A stretch of DNA of 18,147 nt from CAVPEW01 sp963703565 (GCA_963703565.1 CAVPEW010000032.1:1-18147), one strand, 5' to 3'; positions 7,385 through 14,939 are shown, counted from the stretch's first letter. The notes: a model not told the origin generated them from the sequence alone. Translations and numbers: made by a program.

Positions 7385-8338
7385 TCAACCCCTCTGCTTC
7401 TCGTAGCGGTTGCGCAGCACGATGGCGACGGTGTTCATGGCCAGCACGATGGCCAGCATGACGATGATGGCGGCGGCGGCGATCTCGTCGAAGCCTGTCC
7501 GGGCAGTGCGCGACCAGTCCGCGATCACGACCGGCAGAGCGGTGAACCGCTCGTCCAGCTGGCCGGGGTCCAACAGCCCGTCCTGCCCCGGCAGCAGGCC
7601 GGCCACCGCCCCGATGAGCAGCAGCGGGGCCGCCTCCCCGATGGCCCGGGCGAGAGCCAGCACCGTGCCGGTGATGATCCCGGGCAGGGCGTAGGGCAGC
7701 ACCTGGGAACGGGTCACTTCCCACCGGGTGGCCCCCACGCCGTAGCCGGCCTCGCGCAGCGACCGGGGCACGGCGCGCAGCGCCTCGGCCGAGGTGATGA
7801 TCACGATCGGCAGCACCAGCACGGCGAGGGTGATGCCGGCCGAGATGAGCGTCTGGCCGCCCGTGAAGCCATCGAGGTCCTGCACGAAGATCGTCAGGCC
7901 CAGGATCCCGTAGACGATCGAGGGGACGCCCGCCAGGTTGCGGATGTTGACGTCGAGCACCCGGGCCAGGCGGCCCCGACGCGCGTACTCCTCGAGGTAG
8001 ATGGCGGCTCCGATCCCGACCGGGAAGGCGAGGCCGACCACGAAGACGCCGATCCAGAAGGTGCCACGCAGCGCCTGGAACACGCCGGCCCTGTCGGCCG
8101 AGGTGCGAAGGCCCCCCGACAGGAACGACTCGGGGCGGGTGTCGAACACGGTGGCGCCGTTGCCGAGCACGTCCGCGAAGAGCACCACGAGCACCGCCAG
8201 GCACAGCCCCAGCGCCCCCAGCAGCAGCACCCGGAACACCAGCCCGCCGGGGTCGGATCGATTGGCCGTCAGCTCGCGGCGCACCCGCTCCGCGGCGGGG
8301 CGACCTCCTGCGGATCCGACGGTGGTGGCCAGCGCCAT
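7385..8338 (-). CDS. pstA: Phosphate ABC transporter permease PstA
   Basis: This 317-residue membrane permease is one half of the phosphate channel with PstC. Six hydrophobic helices are visible, beginning with LVFRVLLLGALGLCLAVLVVLF. The inner-membrane permease loop that docks on PstB is seen in SLREAGYGVGATRWEVTRSQVLP, followed by ALARAIGEAAPLLLIG, a stretch conserved in PstA/PstC proteins. The ATG at 8338 is preceded by AGGGGG overlapping the pstC stop region, with only eight bases between the genes. The N-terminal 30 or so residues are charged and probably cytoplasmic. Its identity as PstA rather than PstC rests on its position next to pstB and on the AIYLEEYA segment. Confidence 0.93.
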   Translation of the reverse strand: MALATTVGSAGGRPAAERVRRELTANRSDPGGLVFRVLLLGALGLCLAVLVVLFADVLGNGATVFDTRPESFLSGGLRTSADRAGVFQALRGTFWIGVFVVGLAFPVGIGAAIYLEEYARRGRLARVLDVNIRNLAGVPSIVYGILGLTIFVQDLDGFTGGQTLISAGITLAVLVLPIVIITSAEALRAVPRSLREAGYGVGATRWEVTRSQVLPYALPGIITGTVLALARAIGEAAPLLLIGAVAGLLPGQDGLLDPGQLDERFTALPVVIADWSRTARTGFDEIAAAAIIVMLAIVLAMNTVAIVLRNRYEKQRG

Positions 8339-8346
8339 CGGGCCCC

Positions 8347-9285
8347 CTAGTAGGTCTGGCGCACGCGGCGCACGAATCGGTCGGCTAGCACGTTCAACGC
8401 CAGGGTGACCAGGAACAGCACCGCTCCGACGAAGTACAGGCTCTGGAACGTGAGGGCCTCGCCCCTGACCTGGTCGGTTCCCTGGGCCTGGGTGGCCATC
8501 GCCGCGGTCATGGTCAGCCCCGGTTGGAACGGATCGGTCTCGAAGGCCTGGTTGCCGGCGGCTCCGCCGGCGATGAAGACGACCATCGTCTCTCCGATCG
8601 CGCGCGAAACCGCCAGGATCACCGCAGCGACCAGGCCCGACACGGCGGCGGGCACCACGATCCTGGTCACGGTGGTGACCTTGCGGGCACCGACGCCGTA
8701 GCTGGCCTCGCGCAGCGCGGCGGGAACCGAGCGCAGCGCGTCCTCCGAGACCGAGGCGACCAGCGGGATCGACAGGATCCCGACGCCCAGGCCGGCAGCC
8801 ACGAGGTTGAACAGGTTGGCGCTGTCGAAGAGGGGCCGCACGACCGAGGGCGACAGCACCGAGACGGCGAAGAAGCCGAGCACCACGCTGGGGAGCCCGG
8901 CGAGGACCTCCAGGATCGGCTTGAGCACCTGCCGGACCCGAGGCCGGGCGTACTCGGATAGGTAGACGGCCGAGCCGAGCCCGATCGGGATGGCGACGGC
9001 CATGGCGACGACCGTGACCCAGGCACTGCCCACCAACAGCGTGCGGATGTCGTAGTAGCCCTGCCGAGGGAACCATCCCTTGGCGAACAGGACCCGATCC
9101 CAGTCCGCCTGGCTGGCGAAGTGCCATGCCTCGCTGGCGAGCGAGTAGACGATGCCGGCGCTGACCAGCAGGGACAGACCGGCCGCGCCCAGCAGCACCG
9201 CTCGCACAAAGCGCTCGGTCCTCACTCGTCGGGGGTCGCCGCGCAGGTCGGCGAGGCTCAGCTCGCCGGTTGCGACATCGAGCAC
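8347..9285 (-). CDS. pstC: Phosphate ABC transporter permease PstC
   Basis: This 312-residue permease is the partner of PstA. It has a first helix (VRAVLLGAAGLSLLVSAGIVYSL), a periplasmic loop with WFPRQGYYDIRTLLVGS, then five further helices. The ATPase-docking loop is SLPAAL-like (SVPAALREASYGVGARKVTTV) and is followed by AVSRAIGETMVVFIAGG, typical of PstC. GTG 9285 is chosen over the longer TTG at 9312 because a strong GGGAGGA Shine-Dalgarno (about 9298-9292) ends about six bases upstream of it. The 94 bases between this start and the pstS stop hold a strong hairpin. The downstream gene pstA begins eight bases after its stop. Confidence 0.93.
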   Translation of the reverse strand: MLDVATGELSLADLRGDPRRVRTERFVRAVLLGAAGLSLLVSAGIVYSLASEAWHFASQADWDRVLFAKGWFPRQGYYDIRTLLVGSAWVTVVAMAVAIPIGLGSAVYLSEYARPRVRQVLKPILEVLAGLPSVVLGFFAVSVLSPSVVRPLFDSANLFNLVAAGLGVGILSIPLVASVSEDALRSVPAALREASYGVGARKVTTVTRIVVPAAVSGLVAAVILAVSRAIGETMVVFIAGGAAGNQAFETDPFQPGLTMTAAMATQAQGTDQVRGEALTFQSLYFVGAVLFLVTLALNVLADRFVRRVRQTY

Positions 9286-9324
9286 GAGGCATCCTCCCGC
9301 GGGGGGTGGCAAGAAGGAACGGGT

Positions 9325-9365
9325 GCGGGGTCCCTACCGCCCACGCTAGGCAGTCGGGACCCCGC
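9325..9365 (-). repeat. 10-bp perfect inverted repeat between pstS and pstC (hairpin)
   Basis: GCGGGGTCCC (9325-9334) and GGGACCCCGC (9356-9365) are perfectly complementary around a 21-base loop. The hairpin starts 14 bases after the pstS stop. No long T-tract follows on the minus strand, only a pyrimidine-rich TTCCTTCTTG. It could be a leaky terminator or a 3' stabiliser that makes pstS more abundant than pstCAB. A TAGCGT (9348-9343) in the loop could also act as a -10 for an internal promoter. Confidence 0.6.
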
Positions 9366-9379
9366 TGTCGTCCCGGTGA

Positions 9380-10447
9380 TCAGGCGGCTTCGCTGCCGGT
9401 GGTCTTGGCCTCCCACCGATCGCGGGTTGCCTGCAGAGCGGCGGCGTCGAGGTCGACGTAGCCGACCTCGGACACCGAGGCCATCCCGGTTTCGGAGAGG
9501 TAGAAGTCCACATAGGCCTTGACCGCGGGGTTGTCCTTGACCGCCGCCGCGTTCACGTAGATGAACAGGTCCCGGCTCAACGGGTACTCCCCGTTGGCGA
9601 TGGTGTCGGTCGAGGGTTCGACGCAGTCGCCGCCGGGCTCGGCCGCGATCGGGATCTCCCGAACCTCGTCACCGGCCTCCTCGGCGTAAGCGAAGCCCAC
9701 CCAGCCGAAGCTCGAGTCGGACCCCTCGATCCCCGCCAGGATGGCGGTGTCGTCGGCCTGCGAGGCGTAGTCGGGTCGGGTGGACTTGGTGTCCTGGCCA
9801 CGTCCCTCGGCGATGTCGGCCAGCGCGATCTCGATGAACGAGTCGTAGGTTCCCGATTCGGCACCCGGCGCGGTGATGGACAGGTCGGCATCGGGGAACT
9901 GGGTCGACGAGCCCAGCTCGGTGGCCAGCGCCTGGGCATCGCTCCACTTGCCGAACCCTTCGGACTCGGGCCCGACGAGCGCGTACAGGTCGGCGAAGCT
10001 GAGGCACTCCACGGCGTCGTTGGCCGGGTTCGTGAGCACCGAGATGCCGTCGATGCCCACCCGCAGCTCGACGAACTCGATGCCGTTGTCCTCGCAGGTG
10101 GCGGCTTCCTCGGCCTTGATCGGTCGCGAGGCATCGGAGACGTCGGTCTCGCCCTGGCAGAACAGGGCGAAGCCGTCGCCGGTGCCGGGACCGTCGACGG
10201 TGGCGGCCACGCCCGAACCGCAGTCGAGCAGCTTCTCGCCCACGGCGGCCGAGATCGGCTCGACGGTGGACGAGCCGGACACGTTGACGTCTCCGTCGAC
10301 GTCGGGGCAGGTCGCATCGGTCGAGCCGGTGTCGGTCGCTTCGGTCGTGTCGGCGGCCTCGTCGTCGTCGTCGCCGCAGGCCGCGGCAACCAGGCTCAGG
10401 GCAAGGACCGGGCTCAGCCAGGCCAGGCGTCGCTTCATGGATTGCAC
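9380..10447 (-). CDS. pstS: Phosphate-binding lipoprotein PstS
   Basis: This extracytoplasmic phosphate receptor feeds PstCA. With GTG 10447 it has 355 residues; from ATG 10438 it has 352. Counted from the ATG, a positively charged start (KRR), a hydrophobic core (LSPVLALSLVAAA) and Cys21 form a lipoprotein signal, although position -3 is Ala rather than the commoner Leu. Right after the Cys comes an Asp/Glu/Thr-rich linker (GDDDDEAADTTEATD). The phosphate-binding fold shows SGSSTVEPIS, GTGDGFALFC, a SDASRPI segment and ESGTYDSF, all typical of PstS. GAGGAGG (10465-10459) lies 11 bases from the GTG and 20 from the ATG, which favours the GTG. It is the first gene of the operon. A longer frame to 10960 overlaps the Nudix gene and is rejected. 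Confidence 0.92.
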   Translation of the reverse strand: MQSMKRRLAWLSPVLALSLVAAACGDDDDEAADTTEATDTGSTDATCPDVDGDVNVSGSSTVEPISAAVGEKLLDCGSGVAATVDGPGTGDGFALFCQGETDVSDASRPIKAEEAATCEDNGIEFVELRVGIDGISVLTNPANDAVECLSFADLYALVGPESEGFGKWSDAQALATELGSSTQFPDADLSITAPGAESGTYDSFIEIALADIAEGRGQDTKSTRPDYASQADDTAILAGIEGSDSSFGWVGFAYAEEAGDEVREIPIAAEPGGDCVEPSTDTIANGEYPLSRDLFIYVNAAAVKDNPAVKAYVDFYLSETGMASVSEVGYVDLDAAALQATRDRWEAKTTGSEAA

Positions 10448-10513
10448 GGGATCGAGGCCCTCCTCGTCGGTGGCACGGGTGGGTACGCACCTGCTGAGGT
10501 GGACCCGATCCGG

Positions 10514-10519
10514 ACGGTA
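10514..10519 (-). promoter_or_regulatory. Candidate -10 (TACCGT) of the pstS promoter
   Basis: TACCGT fits TANNNT and lies 27 bases downstream of the last 11-bp PHO-type repeat unit. It would give a leader of roughly 60 bases in front of pstS. The -35 is weak, as expected for an activator-dependent promoter. Confidence 0.4.
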
Positions 10520-10546
10520 TGGAGCCCGAATGGCGCGCCAGGGGGA

Positions 10547-10579
10547 GTCGGGAGAACGCAGGGTTAACGGCGTCCCAAC
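10547..10579 (-). promoter_or_regulatory. Candidate PHO box: three tandem 11-bp units upstream of pstS
   Basis: On the minus strand the units are GTTGGGACGCC (10579-10569), GTTAACCCTGC (10568-10558) and GTTCTCCCGAC (10557-10547). All three begin GTT at an exact 11-bp period. Units two and three each match the Streptomyces PhoP-type repeat (GTTCACC-like, 11-bp spacing) at most positions; unit one is weaker. The site overlaps the last codons of the Nudix gene and ends 27 bases before a -10-like hexamer. Binding by the RegX3-like regulator is inferred. Confidence 0.5.
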
Positions 10580-11025
10580 ATCGGGTGCGGCCCCAGCGCG
10601 CGGCCGAGCGCCTCGAGGACGTCCCGGTCGTGGTCGTAGCTGAGGATCGCACGCGCCCGCTCCGACGAGAGCCAGCGCCGCCGGTCGACCTCGTCGCCGG
10701 GCACGAACCCGGCGTCTTCGAGCACCGTCATCGCCCAGTAGCGCACCGTCTTGGGACGGTCTCGCTGGTCGCGATATCCGACCAGCCCCAACGGCGGGCC
10801 GAGGCTGCAGCGCAACCCGGCCTCCTCGGCCACCTCGCGCAGCGCCGCGTCGACCTCCTGCTCGCCCGGCTCGAGCTTGCCCTTGGGAAACGACCAGTCG
10901 TCGTAGCGGGGCCGGTGCACCACCACCACCTCGATGCCGCCACCGGGGTCCCGGCGCCACACGACACCGCCGGCGCCTCGCACGACCGTCGAGTCGAGGG
11001 GATGCCCGCCGGCAGCGGCGCCCAA
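10564..11025 (-). CDS. Nudix hydrolase, MutT1-like, single domain
   Basis: This 153-residue Nudix pyrophosphohydrolase has a full Nudix box at residues 49-71, G49-K-L-E-P-G-E55 through R63-E64-V-A-E67-E68-A-G-L, carrying the catalytic Glu residues. It is preceded by DDWSFPKGK, as in Ap4A hydrolases and mycobacterial MutT1. Mycobacterial MutT1 lies beside ppk1, as this gene does, but has an additional C-terminal histidine-phosphatase domain that is absent here. Substrate candidates are diadenosine polyphosphates or oxidised nucleotides; the sequence cannot decide. The start is uncertain: TTG 11025 lies four bases after the ppk1 stop with only weak Shine-Dalgarno, and GTG 10983 is an alternative that keeps the whole domain. 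It is probably co-transcribed with ppk1, and its 3' end overlaps the candidate PHO box. Confidence 0.85.
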   Translation of the reverse strand: MGAAAGGHPLDSTVVRGAGGVVWRRDPGGGIEVVVVHRPRYDDWSFPKGKLEPGEQEVDAALREVAEEAGLRCSLGPPLGLVGYRDQRDRPKTVRYWAMTVLEDAGFVPGDEVDRRRWLSSERARAILSYDHDRDVLEALGRALGPHPMLGRR

Positions 11026-11029
11026 GGTC

Positions 11030-13136
11030 TCAGGCCAGCCGCCGGACCCGGGTCCGGGCCAGGTCCTGCAGGGCGAGGTGGGTATCGAACCCCCCGGACC
11101 CCTCGACGTGGCGCCAGCGCCCGTCGGCGCCGAGCGCCCAGGCCAAGGTGTCGTCGGCGAGGCCTATCCGCAGGATCTCGGCCAGGCGGGTCTGCAGCGC
11201 CGGGTCCTCCACCGGGACGAGCGCCTCGACCCGGCGGTCGAGGTTGCGGGGCATCAGGTCGGCCGAGCCGATCAGGTACCGGGGTTCGCCGCGCCCGCAG
11301 CCGTTGGCGAAGCGGTAGACGCGGGAGTGCTCCAGGTACCGGCCCACGATCGAGCGCACCCGGATGTTCTCCGAGCGGCCGGGCACCTGGGGCACCAGGC
11401 AGCAGATGCCCCGGACCAGCAGGTCGATACGCACCCCGGCATCGGAGGCCTCGTAGAGCAGGTCGATCAGGTCGGGATCGGCGAGGCTGTTCATCTTCAG
11501 CGTGACCGCGGCGACGGCCCCCTGCTCCGCGGCCGCGATCTCGCCCCGCACCAGCTCCTCGATCCCCGCGCGCACCCCGTGGGGCGCGACCAGCAGCTTG
11601 CGGTACCGCACGGTCCGGCCGTAGCCGGTCAGGTAGTTGAACAGCTGCGTGAGGTCGTCGCCGATGGCCGGATCGCAGGTGAGCAGGCCCAGGTCCTCGT
11701 AGATCCGCGCCGTCTTGGTGTTGTAGTTGCCCGTGCCGATGTGGCAGTAGCGCCTCAGCCCTTCGGGGTCGTCCCGCACGACCAGGGCCGTCTTGGTGTG
11801 GACCTTCAGCCCGACCAGTCCGTACACGACGTGCACCCCGGCCGTCTCGAGCGCGCGGGCCCACTCGATGTTGGCACCCTCGTCGAAGCGGGCCTTGAGC
11901 TCGACCAGTACCGCCACCTGCTTGCCCCGGTCGGCAGCGCGGATGAGCGACTTCACGATGGGGCTGTCACCGGAGGTGCGGTACAGGGTCATCTTTATGG
12001 CCAGCACGCGGGGGTCCGACGCCGCCTGGCGGATGAACTCCTCGACCGAGGTCGCGAACGAGTCGTACGGGTGGTGCACCAGCAGGTCGCCGTCGCGCAT
12101 GGCCGCGAAGACGTCGACGCGCTCGTCCTGCTCGGCCGCGTCGAGGCGTGCCTGTGTGACCGGGACCCACGGCGCGTCCTTGAGGTCGGGACGCTCGAGC
12201 CCGTGGACCGACCACAACCCACCCAGATCGAGGGGGGCGTCGTGGCGATAGGTGTCGGCCTCGGTCACGTCGAGCTCGCGCTGGAGCAGGTCGAGCACCT
12301 CGGAGGAGACGCCGGCGTCGACCTCGAGGCGCACCGCGCGGCCGAAGCGCCGGCGGCGCAGCTCCAGCTCGACCGCTGCGAGCAGGTCGTCGGCCTCACC
12401 CTCCTCGAGGGTGAGGTCTGCGTTGCGGGTGACCCGGAAGCTGTGGTGGGCCTCGATGTCCATCCCCGGGAAGAGCTGGTCGAGGTGGTGGGCGATCACC
12501 AGTTCCAAAGGGACGAACCTCTCCCCGTCGGGCATGACCACGAAGCGGGGCAGCAGGTCCGGGACCTTGACGCGGGCGAAGCGTCGCTGCCCCGTGGAGG
12601 GATCCCGCAGGGTCACAGCCAGGTTCAGCGAGAGGTTCGAGATGTAGGGGAACGGGTGACCCGGATCCACCGCCAAGGGGGTCAGCACGGGGAAGACCCG
12701 CTCCTCGAAGGTCCGCACCAGGAACTTCTCGTCGTCGTCGTCGAGCTGGGACCAGCCGGACAGCACGATGCCGACGTCAGCGAGGCTCGGGCACTACCTG
12801 GTCCAGGAAGGTGCGCTCCTGGTCGGCCACCAGCTCCTCGGTGCGCTCGCGGATCTCCACCAGCTGCTGGGCGGGGCTGCGCCCGTCAGGCGTGAGCGTC
12901 CCGAGCCCGGCGGCCACCTGGTCCTTGAGCCCGGCGACGCGGACCTGGAAGAACTCGTCGAGGTTCTGGCTGAAGATGGCCAGGAACTTGACCCGCTCCA
13001 GCAGCGGCACCGCCGAGTCCTGGGCGAGGGCGAGCACCCTGGCGTTGAAGTCGAGCCAGGACAGCTCACGGTTCAGGTGAAGGGTCGGGACCACGGCCCG
13101 GTCGGGTCCGCCGACGTACGGCTCGAGCGCGGTCAT
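11030..13136 (-). pseudogene. ppk1: Polyphosphate kinase PPK1, split by a 1-base insertion
   Basis: With one base removed this encodes a 701-residue PPK1, a normal length. The enzyme makes polyphosphate from ATP. The N-terminal domain contains LNRELSWLDFNARVLA and FLAIFSQNLDEFFQVRVAGLK. Further on are FPYISNLSLNLAV, the first catalytic-region His (H465 in CHIGTGNYNTKTARIYED) and the second (H603 in LEHSRVYRFANG). Frame 1 starts at ATG 13136 and reads FLDQVVPEPR then a TGA. Frame 2 takes over at LADVGIVLSGW and runs to 11030. The extra base is one of the two G's at 12784-12785 (a C on the coding strand), directly after codon 117 (Glu). As written, only a short N-terminal piece would be made, plus possibly a protein from GTG 12766 lacking the N-terminal domain. 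The rest of the gene shows no decay. Confidence 0.9.
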
Positions 13137-13143
13137 GGCTCGG

Positions 13144-13149
13144 AGGCTA
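13144..13149 (-). promoter_or_regulatory. Candidate -10 (TAGCCT) for leaderless ppk1
   Basis: TAGCCT ends seven bases before the ppk1 ATG at 13136, with CCGAGCC between and no Shine-Dalgarno. Transcription would begin at about the A of the ATG. Confidence 0.45.
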
Positions 13150-13186
13150 CCGGTCGGCGGTGAGGGCCTCCCGGCGGCCGGCGGGC

Positions 13187-13462
13187 TCAGCCCTCGTCGC
13201 CGGGCATGCCGGTGTCCCACTCCAACAGGATGTTCTCGCGATCCGCGTCGCGGTTGACGCGCTCACGGTTGCGGCGGAACTGGGGGTCGTGAGGCGGCAG
13301 GAGCCGGAGCCGAGCCTCGACCCGGACCCGGAACTCGTCGACGAGGTCGCGATCGCCGAACTCGGAGCGGATCTCCCAGTGGGGCGCGACCGGGCCCAGG
13401 TACACGATGCGGGCGTGGGCCCGGGGCGGCTCGGGCGGGGCCTCTGGGACGGCGTCGGACAT
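13187..13462 (-). CDS. Uncharacterised 91-residue charged protein
   Basis: I do not recognise this protein. It has a Pro/Ala/Glu-rich start (VPEAPPEPPRAHAR), a compact middle (IVYLGPVAPHWEIRSEFG) and a strongly charged second half with many Arg, Asp and Glu (RVRVEARLRLLPP, then RRNRERVNRDADRENILLEWD). It has no Cys, no signal peptide and no membrane helix, so it is probably a small soluble cytoplasmic protein. The ATG at 13462 is supported by a -10-like TAGGCT eight bases upstream. GC-rich third positions and the clean fit between htrA and ppk1 argue that it is a real gene. It lies on the same strand as ppk1, 50 bases before it, but ppk1 seems to have its own promoter. Confidence 0.7.
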   Translation of the reverse strand: MSDAVPEAPPEPPRAHARIVYLGPVAPHWEIRSEFGDRDLVDEFRVRVEARLRLLPPHDPQFRRNRERVNRDADRENILLEWDTGMPGDEG

Positions 13463-13470
13463 GGCGGGCG

Positions 13471-13476
13471 AGCCTA
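13471..13476 (-). promoter_or_regulatory. Candidate -10 (TAGGCT) for the 91-residue protein
   Basis: TAGGCT ends eight bases before ATG 13462, with CGCCCGCC between and no purine-rich Shine-Dalgarno. It is the same hexamer as in front of the zincin gene and suggests a leaderless or nearly leaderless mRNA. Confidence 0.45.
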
Positions 13477-13490
13477 CCGGTACGGCGCTC

Positions 13491-14939
13491 TCACCCACCT
13501 CCCCGGCTTCCCAGCGTGGCGGTCACGGTCTGCTCGCGACCCTCACGCTCGATTCGCAGCGACACCTCGTCGCCGGGGGAGCGACCGCGTATGGCGGCCT
13601 GCAGGGCGGCCGAGCCGTCCAGGTCCTCGCCGTCGACCGACAGGATCACGTCGCCCCCCTGCAGGCCGGCGTCGTCGGCGCCGCTGCCCGGCTCGACCTG
13701 GCTCACGAAGGCTCCCGAGCCGGCCCGGACACCGAAGCGTGCGCGCAGGGCCTCCGAGAGGTCGGCCACGTCGACGCTGGACACCCCGAGCAGAGCGGTC
13801 TGGGGGGTGACGTCGCCCCGTCCGGCCTTGAGGTCCTCGATCAAGGGCTTGGCGGGGTCTATGGCCAGCGCGAAGCCGATGTTCTGGGCGTCGTCGATGA
13901 TGGCAGTGTTCACCCCTACGACCTGGCCCGCGGCGTTGACGAGCGGGCCGCCCGAGTTGCCCGGGTTGATCGCGGCGTCGGTCTGGATGAGCCCGTCGAG
14001 GGTCTCTCCCGGCGCCTGGATCGACCGATCGACAGCGGACACGATCCCGAGGGTCACGGTGGGCTTGCCGCCCAGGTTCAAGGCGTTGCCGATGGCGATG
14101 ACCTGGTCGCCCACCTCCAGGTCCGACGACGAGCCGAGCTCGGCGGGCACGAGACCCGACGCGTCCTCGAGCCTGATCAGGGCGAGGTCGTCGGCGGGGA
14201 AGGTCCCCACCAGCTTGGTGTCGTGGCGTGACCCGTCGAAGAGGACGGCGGTGGCGTCCCCACCGGTGCCCACGACGTGGGCGTTGGTGAGCACCAACCC
14301 GTCGGGTGAGATCACGATGCCGGAGCCGGCGCCCTCGAACACGCCTCCGGCGGTGGACTGGCTCGTCTCGATCGTGACGACCGAGGGCTGCACCTTGGCG
14401 ATGATGCCCTTGATGTCCAGCGATCCCTGCGCCTTGGTCAGAGGAGCCGCTTGCACAGGGGCGGGCCCCGAACCGTCGCCGTCATCGGCGATGTTGGTCG
14501 CGACCACCGACGCGATCAGCGCTGCCACCACCGCCCCGACGAGGGCGCCGATCAGCGCCGCGCGATCCCGGCCGTGCCCGGGGCCCCGGCGACGACCGTC
14601 GCCAGCGCCGCGCGGGGCATCCCCGCGGTCCTCAGGCGACCCTGTCGGCGCGGAGCCCGGACCGGTGGAAGGGAACGGCCATGGCCCCGGCGGGCGCGCC
14701 ACCGGGGCCAGCGGCGGTGATGCCCCCGCCACACCCTCGGCCCCGGCAGCGGGCGGGGGCGGAGGGGCGGGGGGGGCCGCGGGCGGGGCGAGGGGAGCGC
14801 TCAGGCGCTGGGTGGGGTCGGGCGCGGCCCAGCCGGTCGAGGTCGGATCGGACCATCGGCCGGGGCGAACCCCCGGCGTCGCGTCGGACCGGGCCGAAGG
14901 GCGCCCATGGTCGGGGTGCGAGGGTTCCATCGGGAACAT
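13491..14939 (-). CDS. Membrane-anchored HtrA/DegP-like trypsin-type serine protease with PDZ domain
   Basis: This 482-residue S1C-type protease probably acts in quality control outside the membrane. Residues 1-120 are a low-complexity, Pro/Ala/Gly-rich cytoplasmic segment. A membrane helix follows (about 128-150, ALIGALVGAVVAALIASVVA). The protease domain has the triad H221 (LTNAHVV), D251 (DDLALIRL) and S329 (NPGNSGGPL). A C-terminal PDZ domain (about 390-478) includes GAFVSQVEPGSGADDAGLQ and GDVILSVDGEDL. This architecture matches mycobacterial HtrA/PepD proteins. ATG 14939 is chosen because GAGG lies seven bases upstream; ATG 14930 is three codons further in. The open frame extends back to 15110 but that part overlaps the divergent whiB promoter region. 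It is divergent from the short whiB gene. Confidence 0.9.
   Translation of the reverse strand: MFPMEPSHPDHGRPSARSDATPGVRPGRWSDPTSTGWAAPDPTQRLSAPLAPPAAPPAPPPPPAAGAEGVAGASPPLAPVARPPGPWPFPSTGPGSAPTGSPEDRGDAPRGAGDGRRRGPGHGRDRAALIGALVGAVVAALIASVVATNIADDGDGSGPAPVQAAPLTKAQGSLDIKGIIAKVQPSVVTIETSQSTAGGVFEGAGSGIVISPDGLVLTNAHVVGTGGDATAVLFDGSRHDTKLVGTFPADDLALIRLEDASGLVPAELGSSSDLEVGDQVIAIGNALNLGGKPTVTLGIVSAVDRSIQAPGETLDGLIQTDAAINPGNSGGPLVNAAGQVVGVNTAIIDDAQNIGFALAIDPAKPLIEDLKAGRGDVTPQTALLGVSSVDVADLSEALRARFGVRAGSGAFVSQVEPGSGADDAGLQGGDVILSVDGEDLDGSAALQAAIRGRSPGDEVSLRIEREGREQTVTATLGSRGGG

Noticed and set aside
7389..8204. Extension of the pstB open frame upstream into pstA.
   Set aside because: The translated stretch is Arg/Gly/Pro-rich shadow sequence; pstA in the other frame has clear permease helices.
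10934..12895. Long plus-strand open frame (653 codons) opposite ppk1.
   Set aside because: It is antisense to a strongly conserved gene, its His/Asp/Val-rich composition is typical of antisense shadows in GC-rich DNA, and it shows no recognisable motif.
14680..14800. Very G-rich stretch opposite htrA as a possible structured RNA or G-quadruplex element.
   Set aside because: It encodes the Pro/Ala-rich N-terminus of the protease; nothing beyond composition supports an RNA element.
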